Source: Clostridium sp. BJN0013
GTDB lineage: Bacteria; Bacillota; Clostridia; Clostridiales; Clostridiaceae
Assembly (NCBI RefSeq): GCF_040939125.1
Contig: NZ_CP162495.1
Coordinates: 3,906,001-3,970,000, forward strand
Length of the DNA: 64,000 nt
Reading direction: 5' to 3'
In this document: positions 1-9,189 of the stretch, one piece after another
Numbering within the stretch: position 1 is the stretch's first letter
Layout of the letters: the number at the start of each line of letters is the position of its first letter
Notes under the pieces: model-generated
Databases searched by the model: none
What the model saw: only the letters and a program-made list of their open reading frames with translations
Told to the model about the DNA's origin: nothing
Made by a program: the position numbers and the translations under genes

Positions 1-212
1 GCTGTAAATATATTTAACTTAATTCTCTTAGCTGCTCTCTCAATTTGAATTTTTGAAATTCCAGCCATGGCACCTTTTTTCTTTACAAACTTTCTAATTT
101 TATTATCTTCAACTAGATTATCTGCGAAACTTTTTTTATCTGCATACCATTTGGCATCCCATTCTTTAATTATGCCAACCCTTAAGCCGTGCGGATGTAC
201 TTTTTGTCCCAT
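1..212 (-). CDS. rpsC: 30S ribosomal protein S3 (5' part only)
   Basis: This is the N-terminal 70 or so residues of S3, a small-subunit protein at the mRNA entry tunnel. The gene runs off the left edge of the window. The protein begins [18 protein letters not shown], the family's hallmark start, and continues into the basic N-terminal region. An AGGGAG-type ribosome site precedes the ATG. It follows rplV by 15 bases, the normal order in the S10 operon (rpsJ-rplC-rplD-rplW-rplB-rpsS-rplV-rpsC). Confidence 0.96.
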   Translation of the reverse strand, partial: MGQKVHPHGLRVGIIKEWDAKWYADKKSFADNLVEDNKIRKFVKKKGAMAGISKIQIERAAKRIKLNIFT

Positions 213-227
213 CTGTTTCCCTCCTTC

Positions 228-563
228 TTACTCTCTTTCCTTAACTACCAAAGTTATATGACTACTTCTTTTATTAATTCTAAAAGCCCTTCCCTGAGCA
301 TGCGGTTGAAATCTCTTTAATGTTGGACCTTCACAAGCATACGCTTCTGAAATATATAAAACATCTCTATTTAAATCTAAATTATTCTCTGCATTAGCAA
401 CTGCTGATTTTAAAAGTTTATTAACTACTACAGCTGCATCTTTTGGAGTATATCTTAATATGGCAAAAGCTTCATTCACATTTTTACCTCTTACCAAATT
501 AAGTACAACTCCTACTTTCATTGAGGACATTCTCACATATTTAGCTATAGCCTTAGCTTCCAT
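228..563 (-). CDS. rplV: 50S ribosomal protein L22
   Basis: L22 binds 23S rRNA and lines the peptide exit tunnel. The 111 residues match the usual family length. The beta-hairpin loop that reaches the tunnel is visible in the C-terminal half, around the segment [20 protein letters not shown], with the wild-type basic tip. It lies between rpsS (23-base gap) and rpsC in the S10 operon and should be cotranscribed with them. No macrolide-type insertion or deletion in the loop is evident by eye. Confidence 0.97.
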   Translation of the reverse strand: MEAKAIAKYVRMSSMKVGVVLNLVRGKNVNEAFAILRYTPKDAAVVVNKLLKSAVANAENNLDLNRDVLYISEAYACEGPTLKRFQPHAQGRAFRINKRSSHITLVVKERE

Positions 564-586
564 CTTACCTAATCCCTCCTTTCCAA

Positions 587-874
587 TTACCTAGAAACAC
601 GAGTTGTTTTTTCAGTTCTATCAACGTGTCCCCTGTATGTTCTGGTTAACGCAAACTCTCCCAATTTATGCCCTACCATATCTTCTGATATATATACAGG
701 AACATGTTTTCTCCCATCATGTACTGCTATAGTATGACCTATCATCTGAGGAAATATAGTTGAACTTCGTGACCAAGTTTTTATAACTTTTTTCTCGCCT
801 TTTTTATTTAATTCATTTATTTTTTTTAAAAGTGATTCCTGGACATAGGGTCCTTTTTTTATTGATCTGCTCAC
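587..874 (-). CDS. rpsS: 30S ribosomal protein S19
   Basis: S19 sits in the head of the small subunit, next to S13. The 95-residue protein begins [19 protein letters not shown] and contains the conserved block [30 protein letters not shown]. The start codon is GTG (872-874), preceded by a GGGAGG ribosome site. It follows rplB after a 132-base gap that holds a perfect palindrome at 982-1003, so expression relative to rplB may be adjusted at the RNA level. Confidence 0.97.
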   Translation of the reverse strand: MSRSIKKGPYVQESLLKKINELNKKGEKKVIKTWSRSSTIFPQMIGHTIAVHDGRKHVPVYISEDMVGHKLGEFALTRTYRGHVDRTEKTTRVSR

Positions 875-981
875 TTTTTAGCCTCCCTTCATACAATTTA
901 TCTAAATAAAAAACTTTTTTTAAATCCATATAATAAAAATTTATCATATCCTACAAATTCAACCTTTTTATTTAAATCAAC

Positions 982-1003
982 GAAGAGAATATATATTCTC
1001 TTC
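982..1003. repeat. 22-bp palindrome between rplB and rpsS
   Basis: A perfect palindrome (GAAGAGAATAT and its complement) lies 3 bases after the rplB stop. In the transcript it would form an 11-bp stem with almost no loop. No U tract follows, so it is unlikely to be a complete terminator. An RNA processing or stabilising role in the S10 operon is an inference. Confidence 0.55.
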
Positions 1004-1006
1004 AAA

Positions 1007-1840
1007 TTATTTTCTATTTCTTCTTTTAATTATAAATTTATCTGAATATTTCTTATTTTTTCTAGTCTTCAATCCTAATGCCGGTTTGCCCCATGGAGTA
1101 AGAGGTCCTGGGTGTCCTACCGGTGACTTTCCTTCTCCACCACCGTGCGGATGATCATTAGGGTTCATTACAGAACCTCTAACTGTAGGCCTTATTCCCA
1201 TATGTCTCTTTCTACCTGCTTTACCTATGTTAATTATTTCATGTGTTAAATTTGAAACTGTACCTATTGTTGCCCTACATTCTATTCTTACATACCTTAC
1301 CTCACCACTTGGAAGCCTTAAAGTAGCATACTTTCCCTCTTTAGCCATAAGCTGTGCTGAAGTACCTGCTGATCTTACAAGCTGTGCTCCTTTCCCTGCC
1401 TGCAATTCTATGTTGTGAATTGTTGTACCTACAGGTATGTTAACAATTGGAAGACAATTTCCTACCTTTATATCTGAATCTGCACCTGATACTATTACAT
1501 CTCCAACTTTTAATCCAACTGGAGCTATTATATATCTTTTTTCACCATCTGCATAAGTCACAAGAGCTATGAATGCCGACCTATTAGGATCATATTCTAT
1601 AGTTGATACCTTAGCTGGTATTCCATCTTTATTTCTTTTGAAATCTATTAATCTATATTTCCGTTTTGCCCCGCCACCTATATGACGAACTGTTATTTTA
1701 CCGTGAGCATTTCTACCACCACTTCTTTTTAATGCCACAAGAAGCGATTTTTCTGGAACATCTGTAGTTATTTCCTCAAATGTATTTACAGTCATATGTC
1801 TTCTTGAAGGTGTGGTAGGTTTAAATCCCTTAACTGCCAT
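1007..1840 (-). CDS. rplB: 50S ribosomal protein L2
   Basis: L2 is needed for subunit association and supports the peptidyl-transferase centre. The 277-residue protein has the N-terminal OB-like region, the SH3-like core and the conserved C-terminal segment (GVVMNP-type motif, here [18 protein letters not shown]) carrying the histidine important for activity, close to residue 230. It ends with the usual basic tail. The ATG follows a GGAGGG ribosome site. It lies between rplW (62-base gap) and rpsS in the S10 operon. Confidence 0.98.
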   Translation of the reverse strand: MAVKGFKPTTPSRRHMTVNTFEEITTDVPEKSLLVALKRSGGRNAHGKITVRHIGGGAKRKYRLIDFKRNKDGIPAKVSTIEYDPNRSAFIALVTYADGEKRYIIAPVGLKVGDVIVSGADSDIKVGNCLPIVNIPVGTTIHNIELQAGKGAQLVRSAGTSAQLMAKEGKYATLRLPSGEVRYVRIECRATIGTVSNLTHEIINIGKAGRKRHMGIRPTVRGSVMNPNDHPHGGGEGKSPVGHPGPLTPWGKPALGLKTRKNKKYSDKFIIKRRNRK

Positions 1841-1902
1841 AACCGGTATTCCCTCCTTTTTTCGCTTATCTGGATTTCTCCAATAACTGCTTTATCTATT
1901 AC

Positions 1903-2199
1903 TTATTGTATTCCTTCAAAAAATTCTATTGTTTTACTTTCTTCTGTAAGTTTAACAACAGCTTTTTTATAATCTGGTCTTTTTCCTATATGGACACCTA
2001 CTCTTTTTTTCTTTCCCTTATATCTTGATGTATTTACAGTTTCAACAGTTACTCCGAAAACATCTTCAACAGCTCTCTTTATCATCGATTTATTAGCACG
2101 TATATCAACTATAAAGGTGTATTTTTTTTCATTCATAGCGCCCATGCTTTTTTCCGTTATAACAGGCCTTCTTATGATATCATAATTAGTATATTTCAT
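1903..2199 (-). CDS. rplW: 50S ribosomal protein L23
   Basis: L23 is at the exit of the peptide tunnel and is the docking site for trigger factor and SRP. The 98 residues begin [18 protein letters not shown], with the family's VITEKS motif, and include the exposed loop [14 protein letters not shown]. Its ATG overlaps the stop codon of rplD by one base (TAATG), which implies translational coupling within the S10 operon. Confidence 0.97.
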   Translation of the reverse strand: MKYTNYDIIRRPVITEKSMGAMNEKKYTFIVDIRANKSMIKRAVEDVFGVTVETVNTSRYKGKKKRVGVHIGKRPDYKKAVVKLTEESKTIEFFEGIQ

Positions 2200-2819
2200 T
2201 ATGCATACACCTCCTCAATTTTTGATACAGCATCCTTAGTTATTATAAGCTTTTCAAATTTTAATAAGTCATATACATTTAAGTTATTAACCGGAATTAC
2301 CGATACTCCCTGTATATTTCTTGCTGACTTATATACATTTTGATTTGATTCTGCTGTAACAATTAATGCTTTTTTAGTTTCAAAAGCATTTAATATTTCT
2401 ATTATGTCTTTTGTTTTTGGAGCATCCATTTCTAAATTTTCCAACACTATTATCTGATTTTCTTCAACTTTACTTGACAGAGCAGATTTCATAGCTAATC
2501 TTCTTGCCGACTTTGGAACTGAAATTCTATAACTTCTAGGCTTTACTGCAAAAACCATACCACCGTGAATCCATTGTGGTGCTCTTATAGAACCCTGTCT
2601 TGCTCTACCAGTTCCTTTTTGTCTCCAAGGCTTAATTCCACCTCCGGAAACTTCAGCTCTCGTCTTTGCTGACTGTGTTCCCTGTCTTCTATTGGCAAGT
2701 AGCGCCACAACTACTTGATGCATAACATATTGATTTACTTCAACTCCAAATACTTTATCTGACAACTCAAAATCTGTAATTTTTTGACCTTCTTTGTTAA
2801 ATAATCCTACTATAGGCAT
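2199..2819 (-). CDS. rplD: 50S ribosomal protein L4
   Basis: L4 contacts 23S rRNA and extends a loop into the exit tunnel. The 206-residue protein shows the tunnel loop, rich in Gly and Arg, about residues 45-95 (motifs [26 protein letters not shown]). In E. coli L4 also represses its own operon by binding the S10 leader. A folded leader exists here upstream of rpsJ, but whether L4 binds it cannot be told from sequence. It overlaps rplW by one base. Confidence 0.97.
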   Translation of the reverse strand: MPIVGLFNKEGQKITDFELSDKVFGVEVNQYVMHQVVVALLANRRQGTQSAKTRAEVSGGGIKPWRQKGTGRARQGSIRAPQWIHGGMVFAVKPRSYRISVPKSARRLAMKSALSSKVEENQIIVLENLEMDAPKTKDIIEILNAFETKKALIVTAESNQNVYKSARNIQGVSVIPVNNLNVYDLLKFEKLIITKDAVSKIEEVYA

Positions 2820-2843
2820 TTTGTATCCTCCTTTCTAATGAAA

Positions 2844-3473
2844 TTAAGCTTTAACCGTATCTCTTATTGATACAAAACTTTTGTTAGGGCCTGGTACTCC
2901 ACCTTTTATCAAAATAATATTTTTTTCAGGAATAACCTTTGCAATCTGTAGATTTAATACAGTAGTATTTTTATTTCCCATATGTCCTGGCATTTTTTTG
3001 TTCCTAAAAGTCCTGGATGGATCAGAAGATGCTCCCATTGAACCAACAGCTCTATGAAATTTCGAACCGTGAGACATAGGACCTCTTTGAGCATTCCATC
3101 TTCTTATTACCCCCTGAAATCCCTTACCTTTTGAGATTCCAGATACATCGATTCTATCTCCTTCTGAAAAAACATCTGCCTTTATTTCTTGCCCTATTTC
3201 ATATTCACCTATATTATCAACTTTAAATTCCTTCAAGAATCTTTTTAATGAAACTTCTGACTTTGCAAAATGACCTTTTAATGGTTTGTTAACAAGTTTC
3301 TCTCTTATATCACCAAAACCAATTTGTATAGATTTATAACCGTCCTTTTCTTCAGTCTTCTTTTGTACAACTACACAAGGTCCTGCTTCAATTACTGTAA
3401 CAGGAACTACTCTACCATTTTCATTAAATATCTGGGTCATACCTAATTTTTTACCCAATATGGCTTTTTTCAT
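2844..3473 (-). CDS. rplC: 50S ribosomal protein L3
   Basis: L3 is one of the first proteins in large-subunit assembly and sends a loop toward the peptidyl-transferase centre. The 209-residue protein begins [16 protein letters not shown] and has the central loop [39 protein letters not shown], about residues 115-155, in standard form. It lies 24 bases before rplD and 87 bases after rpsJ. That upstream gap has a small hairpin near 3502-3522. Confidence 0.97.
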   Translation of the reverse strand: MKKAILGKKLGMTQIFNENGRVVPVTVIEAGPCVVVQKKTEEKDGYKSIQIGFGDIREKLVNKPLKGHFAKSEVSLKRFLKEFKVDNIGEYEIGQEIKADVFSEGDRIDVSGISKGKGFQGVIRRWNAQRGPMSHGSKFHRAVGSMGASSDPSRTFRNKKMPGHMGNKNTTVLNLQIAKVIPEKNIILIKGGVPGPNKSFVSIRDTVKA

Positions 3474-3560
3474 TTACATACACCTCCTAAACATATTAGC
3501 GGATCGTTTAAAATAAACGGTCATAATAGTTAACAATAACAATTTATTATAATTACACTT

Positions 3561-3869
3561 TTATAATTTTATCTCAATATCAACACCCGCCGGCAAATCA
3601 AGTCTCATTAAAGCATCAACAGTTTTTGGGGATGGACTTATTATATCTATAAGTCTTTTATGAGTTCTTATCTCAAATTGTTCTCTTGAATCTTTGTATT
3701 TATGTGGAGCTCTTAGAATTGTAACTACATCTTTTTCTGTAGGTAACGGTACAGGTCCTGCTACCTTTGCTCCTGTAGACTTGGCAGTTTCTACTATCTT
3801 TTCAGATGATTGATCAAGTATGGTATGATCAAAAGCTTTCAACCTTATTCTTATTTTTTGTTTTGCCAT
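3561..3869 (-). CDS. rpsJ: 30S ribosomal protein S10 / NusE
   Basis: S10 is a head protein of the small subunit and, as NusE, joins NusB in transcription antitermination. The 102-residue protein begins [20 protein letters not shown]. The frame stays open 29 codons further upstream, but the true start is the ATG at 3869. It has a perfect AAGGAGGG ribosome site and gives the family's standard N-terminus and length. It is the first gene of the S10 operon, behind a strong promoter and a structured leader of about 200 nt. Confidence 0.97.
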
Positions 3870-4077
3870 TATTATTTCCCTCCTTTTCATGCACGCTATA
3901 CTTCTTACGTACAACAGCGGATACATTCTATAAACTGTTCCAGGCGTTTCATACATTTTGATACAAAGAACACCCTATAAAATAACTGTCGCCTGGTTCA
4001 AGACCCTGGCATACTCAGTCAAGAATTACCCGGAAGCCCGGCAACCTCTTGCCTCATCGCTGTTATAACCTCACAAC
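3870..4077 (-). ncRNA. Structured 5' leader of the S10 operon
   Basis: About 205 nt separate the predicted transcription start from the rpsJ ATG. The leader is richer in G and C than its surroundings. It contains a CCGG-GCTT-CCGG hairpin (about 4029-4042 on the plus strand) and an exact 7-bp complementary pair, CCAGGCG at 3990-3996 with CGCCTGG at 3940-3946. A competing near-match, GCCAGG, lies just upstream of the first arm, so alternative folds are possible. Autogenous control by a ribosomal protein is the natural inference. I cannot assign it to a known leader class. Confidence 0.55.
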
Positions 4078-4083
4078 TTCTTA

Positions 4084-4112
4084 AGTATACACTAAATTCT
4101 TATTTCTGACAA
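4084..4112 (-). promoter_or_regulatory. SigA promoter of the S10 operon
   Basis: On the minus strand TTGTCA (4107-4112) is followed after 17 bases by TATACT (4084-4089), close to the housekeeping consensus. The predicted start is near 4077. It separates the S10 operon from tuf transcription, which ends at the hairpin 4171-4194. Confidence 0.8.
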
Positions 4113-4170
4113 GTAAAAATTTATACTTTTAAAATAAGCAACATTAGACCACTCAATAATTGGTTAAATT

Positions 4171-4194
4171 AAGGAAAGAGAAGCCTCTTTCCTT
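4171..4194 (-). terminator. Hairpin after the downstream tuf copy
   Basis: A perfect 10-bp stem (AAGGAAAGAG with its complement) around a GCTT tetraloop lies 40 bases after the tuf stop. It is followed on the minus strand by only a weak U-rich stretch. It probably ends most fusA-tuf transcripts before the S10 promoter. Confidence 0.65.
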
Positions 4195-4233
4195 TTCACT
4201 AAAATACTACTATCTTAAATTGTCTTAACACAC

Positions 4234-5427
4234 TTATTCAGATACTGTAGTAACAACACCCGAACCAACTGTTCTACCACCTTCTCTTATTGCAAATCTC
4301 AATCCTTCATGCATCGCAACAGGTGTTATAAGTTCTACATTCATATCTATATGATCCCCTGGCATTACCATTTCTACTCCCTCTGGTAATGATATTGACC
4401 CTGTTACATCTGTTGTTCTAAAATAAAACTGTGGTCTGTATCCATTGAAAAATGGTGTGTGTCTTCCACCTTCTTCTTTCTTCAATACATACACCTGCCC
4501 TACAAATTTCTTATGTGGCTTTACTGATCCCGGTTTTGATAATACCTGCCCTCTCTCTATTTCTTCTCTCTGTATCCCTCTTAATAATGCTCCTATGTTG
4601 TCTCCTGCCATAGCTTGATCCAGAAGCTTTCTAAACATTTCTACTCCTGTACATACTGTCTTTTTCTTCTCTTCTTTTAATCCTACTATCTCTACTTCGT
4701 CCCCTATCTTAAGCACTCCACTCTCTACTCTTCCTGTAGCTACTGTTCCTCTTCCTGTAATTGTGAATACATCTTCTATAGGCATTAAGAATGGCTTATC
4801 TATAGGTCTTTCTGGTGTTGGTATATAAGTATCTACTGCTTCCATTAATTCATATATACATTTAGTCGCTTCTGCATCATCTGGATTTTCAATTACCTTT
4901 AATGCACTTCCTACTATTATTGGAACATCATCTCCCGGGAATCCATATTCATTTAATAATTCCCTTACTTCCATTTCTACCAACTCTATTAATTCAGGGT
5001 CATCTACCTGATCTGATTTATTTAAAAATACTACTATATACTGTACTCCTACCCTGCTTGCCAGTAGTATATGTTCTCTTGTCTGTGGCATTGGACCATC
5101 TGCTGCACTTACTACAAGTATTGCTCCGTCCATCTGTGCTGCTCCTGTTATCATGTTCTTTACATAATCTGCATGTCCTGGACAGTCCACATGTGCATAA
5201 TGTCTATTTTCTGTCTCATATTCTACATGTGCTGTATTTATTGTTATTCCCCTTTCTTTTTCTTCCGGTGCCTTATCTATTTCATCATACTTTGTAGCAG
5301 ATGCTTTCCCTTCTTTTGCTAATACCATTGTTATTGCTGCTGTCAATGTAGTTTTACCATGGTCTACGTGTCCTATTGTTCCTATGTTTACATGTGGTTT
5401 TGTTCTCTCAAACTTTTCTTTTGACAT
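4234..5427 (-). CDS. tuf: Elongation factor Tu (second copy in transcription order)
   Basis: EF-Tu is the GTPase that delivers aminoacyl-tRNA to the ribosome. The 397-residue protein has G1 GHVDHGKT at about residues 19-26, the G3 motif DCPGH, and G4 as NKSD (commonly NKCD). Two beta-barrel domains follow and the protein ends VVTTVSE. It follows fusA in the classical rpsL-rpsG-fusA-tuf order. It is identical in protein and, as far as I can compare, in DNA to the copy at 20315-21508. The identical block (4224-5441) slightly exceeds the gene and includes the ribosome site, which points to gene conversion. Confidence 0.98.
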   Translation of the reverse strand: MSKEKFERTKPHVNIGTIGHVDHGKTTLTAAITMVLAKEGKASATKYDEIDKAPEEKERGITINTAHVEYETENRHYAHVDCPGHADYVKNMITGAAQMDGAILVVSAADGPMPQTREHILLASRVGVQYIVVFLNKSDQVDDPELIELVEMEVRELLNEYGFPGDDVPIIVGSALKVIENPDDAEATKCIYELMEAVDTYIPTPERPIDKPFLMPIEDVFTITGRGTVATGRVESGVLKIGDEVEIVGLKEEKKKTVCTGVEMFRKLLDQAMAGDNIGALLRGIQREEIERGQVLSKPGSVKPHKKFVGQVYVLKKEEGGRHTPFFNGYRPQFYFRTTDVTGSISLPEGVEMVMPGDHIDMNVELITPVAMHEGLRFAIREGGRTVGSGVVTTVSE

Positions 5428-5471
5428 TACTTCTTCCTCCTCAAATAAATCAGTATATTATTTAAAATTAA

Positions 5472-7538
5472 TTATTTCTTTTCTCCTGTAATTTTTTCCT
5501 GAATACTCTTTGGGACCTCTTCATAATGATCAAATGTCATAGAATGGACTCCTCTACCTTGTGTTTTTGATCTAAGCACAGTAGCATATCCAAACATTTC
5601 AGAAAGTGGAACGAAGGATCTTATAACTTGTGCTCCTGCTCTTGGATCCATTCCTTCAATTCTTCCTCTTCTTGAATTTATGTCTCCTATTACATCACCC
5701 ATATACTCTTCTGGTACTGTAACTTCAACTCTCATCATTGGTTCAAGCAAAACTGGATCTGCTTTTAACATAGCATTTTTAAATGCCATAGATGCTGCAA
5801 TTTTAAATGCCATTTCTGATGAATCCACATCATGATAAGAACCATCATATAATTTAACCTTAAAGTTTATAGTAGGATATCCTGCTACTATTCCTGTTTC
5901 AGAAGCCTGCCTTATTCCTTCATCTATTGGTGAAATATATTCCTTTGGAATAGTTCCTCCCACAATAGCATTTTCAAATGAATATCCTTCTTCTGAAGGT
6001 GACATTTCTATCCAACAATGACCATATTGACCATGTCCACCAGACTGTCTAACAAATTTACCTTCTGCCTTAACAGTTTTTCTAATAGTTTCCTTATAAG
6101 CAACCTGTGGTTTACCAACATTACACTCCACTTTAAACTCTCTTTGAAGTCTATCTACAATTATCTCTAAATGAAGTTCACCCATTCCAGATATAATTGT
6201 CTGTCCTGTTTCTTGATCTGTATGAGTTTTAAATGTCGGATCTTCTTCTGCAAGCTTTGAAAGTGCAATACCCATTTTCTCTTGGCCAGCTTTTGTCTTA
6301 GGTTCTATTGCAACATGTATAACTGGTTCAGGGAATTCCATACTCTCAAGTACTACAGAATGCTGTTCATCACAAAGTGTATTTCCTGTAGTAGTGTCTT
6401 TTAATCCTACTATAGCTCCTAAATCTCCTGCACGAAGTTCATCAACTTCTTCTCTACGATTTGAGTGCATTTTTACAAGTCTTGCTATTCTTTCTTTCTT
6501 ACCTTTTGTTGAATTATACACATAAGTACCACTCTTCATAACTCCCGAATAAATTCTCGTAAATGCTAACTTACCTACAAATGGATCTGTCGCAATTTTA
6601 AACGCTAATGCTGATAATGGTTGGTCATCATCTGCTGGTCTCTCAGTTTCTTCTCCTGTTTCAGGATCAGTTCCCTTTATAGGAGGTATATCAAGTGGTG
6701 AAGGCATAAAATCAACTACTGCATCTATCATTGGCTGTACACCTTTATTTTTATAAGAAGAGCCACATAAAACTGGTACTATATTATTTGAAATAACACC
6801 TTTTCTAATTGCAGATACTATCTCTTCCTCTGTAAGTTCTTCTCCTTCTAAATATTTCATCATTATATCTTCATCTAATTCAGATATTGCTTCAATCAAT
6901 TCGGTTCTGTACTTTTCAGCTTTATCTTTTAAATTATCTGGTATTTCAACTTCGTCCATAACAGTTCCCAAATCATCTTCATATATTATAGCTTCATTTT
7001 TTATAAGATTAACTATACCTTTAAATTCATTTTCTGAGCCTATTGGAATCTGAATAGGTATGGCATTACAATGAAGCCTATCTCTTAAGGTATTTATACA
7101 CATATAAAAGTCTGCCCCAGTTGAGTCCATTTTATTTACATAAACTAATCTTGGAACTCCATAGTTGTCTGCCTGCCTCCATACAGTTTCCGTTTGCGGC
7201 TCCACTCCACTTTTAGCATCCAGAACAGTAACAGCTCCATCAAGAACTCTTAAAGACCTTTCAACCTCTACAGTAAAATCCACGTGTCCTGGTGTATCTA
7301 TTATATTTATAGCATAACCTTTCCATTTACAAAAAGTGGCAGCGGAAGTTATTGTTATTCCTCTTTCTTGCTCTTGGGCCATCCAGTCCATAGTAGCCTG
7401 CCCCTCATGTACTTCTCCTATTTTATGAGTTCTTCCTGTATAGAAAAGTATACGTTCCGTAGTAGTAGTTTTTCCAGCATCGATATGTGCCATTATTCCT
7501 ATGTTACGAAACTTTTCTAGCGGATATTCTCTTCCCAC
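5472..7538 (-). CDS. fusA: Elongation factor G
   Basis: EF-G is the translocation GTPase and also helps recycle ribosomes. The 688-residue protein has the canonical motifs: G1 [15 protein letters not shown] near residue 17, G3 DTPGHVDF near residue 82 with the catalytic histidine, and G4 NKMD near 136. The beta-barrel domain II and the C-terminal domains IV-V follow, including [16 protein letters not shown]. It sits between rpsG and tuf in the str operon. A second, divergent EF-G-like protein is encoded at 37133-39223. This copy is clearly the housekeeping one. Confidence 0.98.
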   Translation of the reverse strand: MGREYPLEKFRNIGIMAHIDAGKTTTTERILFYTGRTHKIGEVHEGQATMDWMAQEQERGITITSAATFCKWKGYAINIIDTPGHVDFTVEVERSLRVLDGAVTVLDAKSGVEPQTETVWRQADNYGVPRLVYVNKMDSTGADFYMCINTLRDRLHCNAIPIQIPIGSENEFKGIVNLIKNEAIIYEDDLGTVMDEVEIPDNLKDKAEKYRTELIEAISELDEDIMMKYLEGEELTEEEIVSAIRKGVISNNIVPVLCGSSYKNKGVQPMIDAVVDFMPSPLDIPPIKGTDPETGEETERPADDDQPLSALAFKIATDPFVGKLAFTRIYSGVMKSGTYVYNSTKGKKERIARLVKMHSNRREEVDELRAGDLGAIVGLKDTTTGNTLCDEQHSVVLESMEFPEPVIHVAIEPKTKAGQEKMGIALSKLAEEDPTFKTHTDQETGQTIISGMGELHLEIIVDRLQREFKVECNVGKPQVAYKETIRKTVKAEGKFVRQSGGHGQYGHCWIEMSPSEEGYSFENAIVGGTIPKEYISPIDEGIRQASETGIVAGYPTINFKVKLYDGSYHDVDSSEMAFKIAASMAFKNAMLKADPVLLEPMMRVEVTVPEEYMGDVIGDINSRRGRIEGMDPRAGAQVIRSFVPLSEMFGYATVLRSKTQGRGVHSMTFDHYEEVPKSIQEKITGEKK

Positions 7539-7616
7539 TTAATTTTCCTCCTCGCAAGTGTAAATTTAAAATTTGATAAAACTGCTTCAGTAAAATTACC
7601 AAAACAGTTTTGAATA

Positions 7617-8114
<498 letters not shown>

Positions 8115-8140
8115 TTAAGTTCATCGGTACTCGACTTTTA

Positions 8141-8167
8141 AGAAGCCGCAAAGTGCTTTGTGCTTCT
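8141..8167 (-). other. Intercistronic hairpin between rpsL and rpsG
   Basis: Two arms (AGAAGC plus CAAAG and their complement, with a small internal bulge) form an 11-12 bp stem with a very short loop. No U tract follows, so readthrough is expected. It may affect processing or autogenous control by S7, which in E. coli binds the rpsL-rpsG spacer. That role here is inferred. Confidence 0.45.
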
Positions 8168-8231
8168 GCAAAATAAATATATATATGAACGCTGAAGACA
8201 TAGCACCTTTATCAACTTGCCTTAAGCTAAA

Positions 8232-8609
8232 TTATTTCTGCTTAGGCCTTTTAGCACCGTATTTTGATCTTCCCTGTAGCCTGTCAGCAACTCCTGCTGA
8301 ATCCAATGCTCCTCTTACTATATGGTACCTAACGCCTGGAAGATCTTTAACTCTTCCTCCTCTTATTAGAACAACGCTATGTTCCTGTAAGTTATGTCCT
8401 ATACCTGGAATATATGCACTAACTTCATATCCATTTGTTAACCTAACTCTGGCAATTTTTCTCAAAGCTGAATTTGGTTTTTTAGGTGTAGTAGTTTTTA
8501 CCACTGTACAAACACCTCTTTTTTGAGGACACTCTTTTAGTGCTGGTGCTGTTGATTTTGAAGCCACTGTCTTCCTGCCTTTTCTTATTAATTGACTTAT
8601 CGTTGGCAT
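8232..8609 (-). CDS. rpsL: 30S ribosomal protein S12
   Basis: S12 is at the decoding centre and controls accuracy. The 125-residue protein begins [14 protein letters not shown]. The ATG at 8609 has GGAGGTG 7-8 bases upstream and is preferred over the in-frame GTG two codons earlier. The streptomycin-relevant segments [12 protein letters not shown] (near residues 40-50) and [12 protein letters not shown] (near 85-97) have wild-type residues, so no resistance substitution is visible. It is followed by rpsG and preceded by an interspersed repeat at 8678-8827. Confidence 0.96.
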   Translation of the reverse strand: MPTISQLIRKGRKTVASKSTAPALKECPQKRGVCTVVKTTTPKKPNSALRKIARVRLTNGYEVSAYIPGIGHNLQEHSVVLIRGGRVKDLPGVRYHIVRGALDSAGVADRLQGRSKYGAKRPKQK

Positions 8610-8677
8610 ATTCACACCTCCTTTAAAATAGATTTATAGTATAAAATTTATAATAATTTATTGTTAAACGCTATTTG

Positions 8678-8827
8678 ATTTATCCAAAGGTTGGAATTAG
8701 CTAACACCCTCAGTTTCTTCAAAGAGAAGATGAGCAGTGTTACACATCCCTGAATAAGTTTTTCTAAAGTTCAAATAGAAAAGCATTCCTTGCGACAAAC
8801 TCCACCTGAATCTAAGAATCACTTGAT
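8678..8827 (+). repeat. Interspersed structured element, copy A
   Basis: This 150-bp element begins ATTTATCC and ends ATCACTTGAT, like the other copies at 46896, 48101 and 56149. It shares AATTAGCTAACACCC with copy D and CTCCACCTGAA near its 3' end with copy B. It lies between the L7Ae-like gene and rpsL, in the orientation opposite to the operon, so the ribosomal transcript carries its complement. It has no coding capacity. Confidence 0.75.
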
Positions 8828-8835
8828 AAAAATTA

Positions 8836-9075
8836 TTATTTTAATATAGCAGCTGTAGCAGCTCCCACATCTATACCACATAACTTGCCTAATTCTTTCA
8901 TAGTATCTACATAAACTAATGCCGGGGAATCCTGAGTAATTAATGCTTTTACGGACTGTATTATTTTATCATCAGCATCCTTAGCTATATAAACAGTTTT
9001 CACATTATTATTTTTTATAGCTTTAACTGTCTGCTTCAAGCCAACAACTTTATTTCCTGTAAGTCTATAAATCAT
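8836..9075 (-). CDS. rplGB: L7Ae-family kink-turn RNA-binding protein (YbxF type)
   Basis: This is a 79-residue L7Ae/L30e-like protein that binds kink-turn RNA and in Bacillus associates with the ribosome. It shows the family pattern: VVGLKQTVKAIKNNNVKTVYIAKDADDKI, followed by a hydrophobic strand and a C-terminal LGKLCGIDVGAATAAIL helix. It is the first gene after rpoC and has its own promoter at 9150-9178. It probably starts the transcript that continues through rpsL, rpsG, fusA and tuf. Confidence 0.9.
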   Translation of the reverse strand: MIYRLTGNKVVGLKQTVKAIKNNNVKTVYIAKDADDKIIQSVKALITQDSPALVYVDTMKELGKLCGIDVGAATAAILK

Positions 9076-9098
9076 TATTTTTATTCCCTCCTACAATA

Positions 9099-9132
9099 CT
9101 ATAGAGACAAAGTATGTATTGCTTTGTCTCTT
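9099..9132 (-). other. 5'-end hairpin upstream of the L7Ae-like gene
   Basis: A perfect 10-bp stem (AGAGACAAAG with its complement) around a 9-nt loop lies about 10 nt after the predicted transcription start and just before the ribosome site. It has no trailing U tract. It could protect the 5' end of the long transcript or act in control of the L7Ae-like gene. Both roles are inferences. No kink-turn motif is obvious in it. Confidence 0.5.
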
Positions 9133-9149
9133 TAAAAACATACAGATGT

Positions 9150-9178
9150 ATTTTATCATTTTAGTATTACTATGTCAA
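9150..9178 (-). promoter_or_regulatory. SigA promoter of the L7Ae-rpsL-rpsG-fusA-tuf unit
   Basis: TTGACA (9173-9178) is followed after 17 bases by TAAAAT (9150-9155), with TGA before the -10. It lies in the first 30 bases after the rpoC stop, so the str genes can be expressed independently of rpoBC. Confidence 0.8.
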
Positions 9179-9189
9179 TAAATTATACA

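Noticed and set aside
4902-5297. Long antisense frame inside tuf (also at 20983-21378)
   Set aside because: It is leucine-rich low-complexity translation of the complementary strand of a highly conserved gene. It has no ribosome site and appears twice only because tuf is duplicated.
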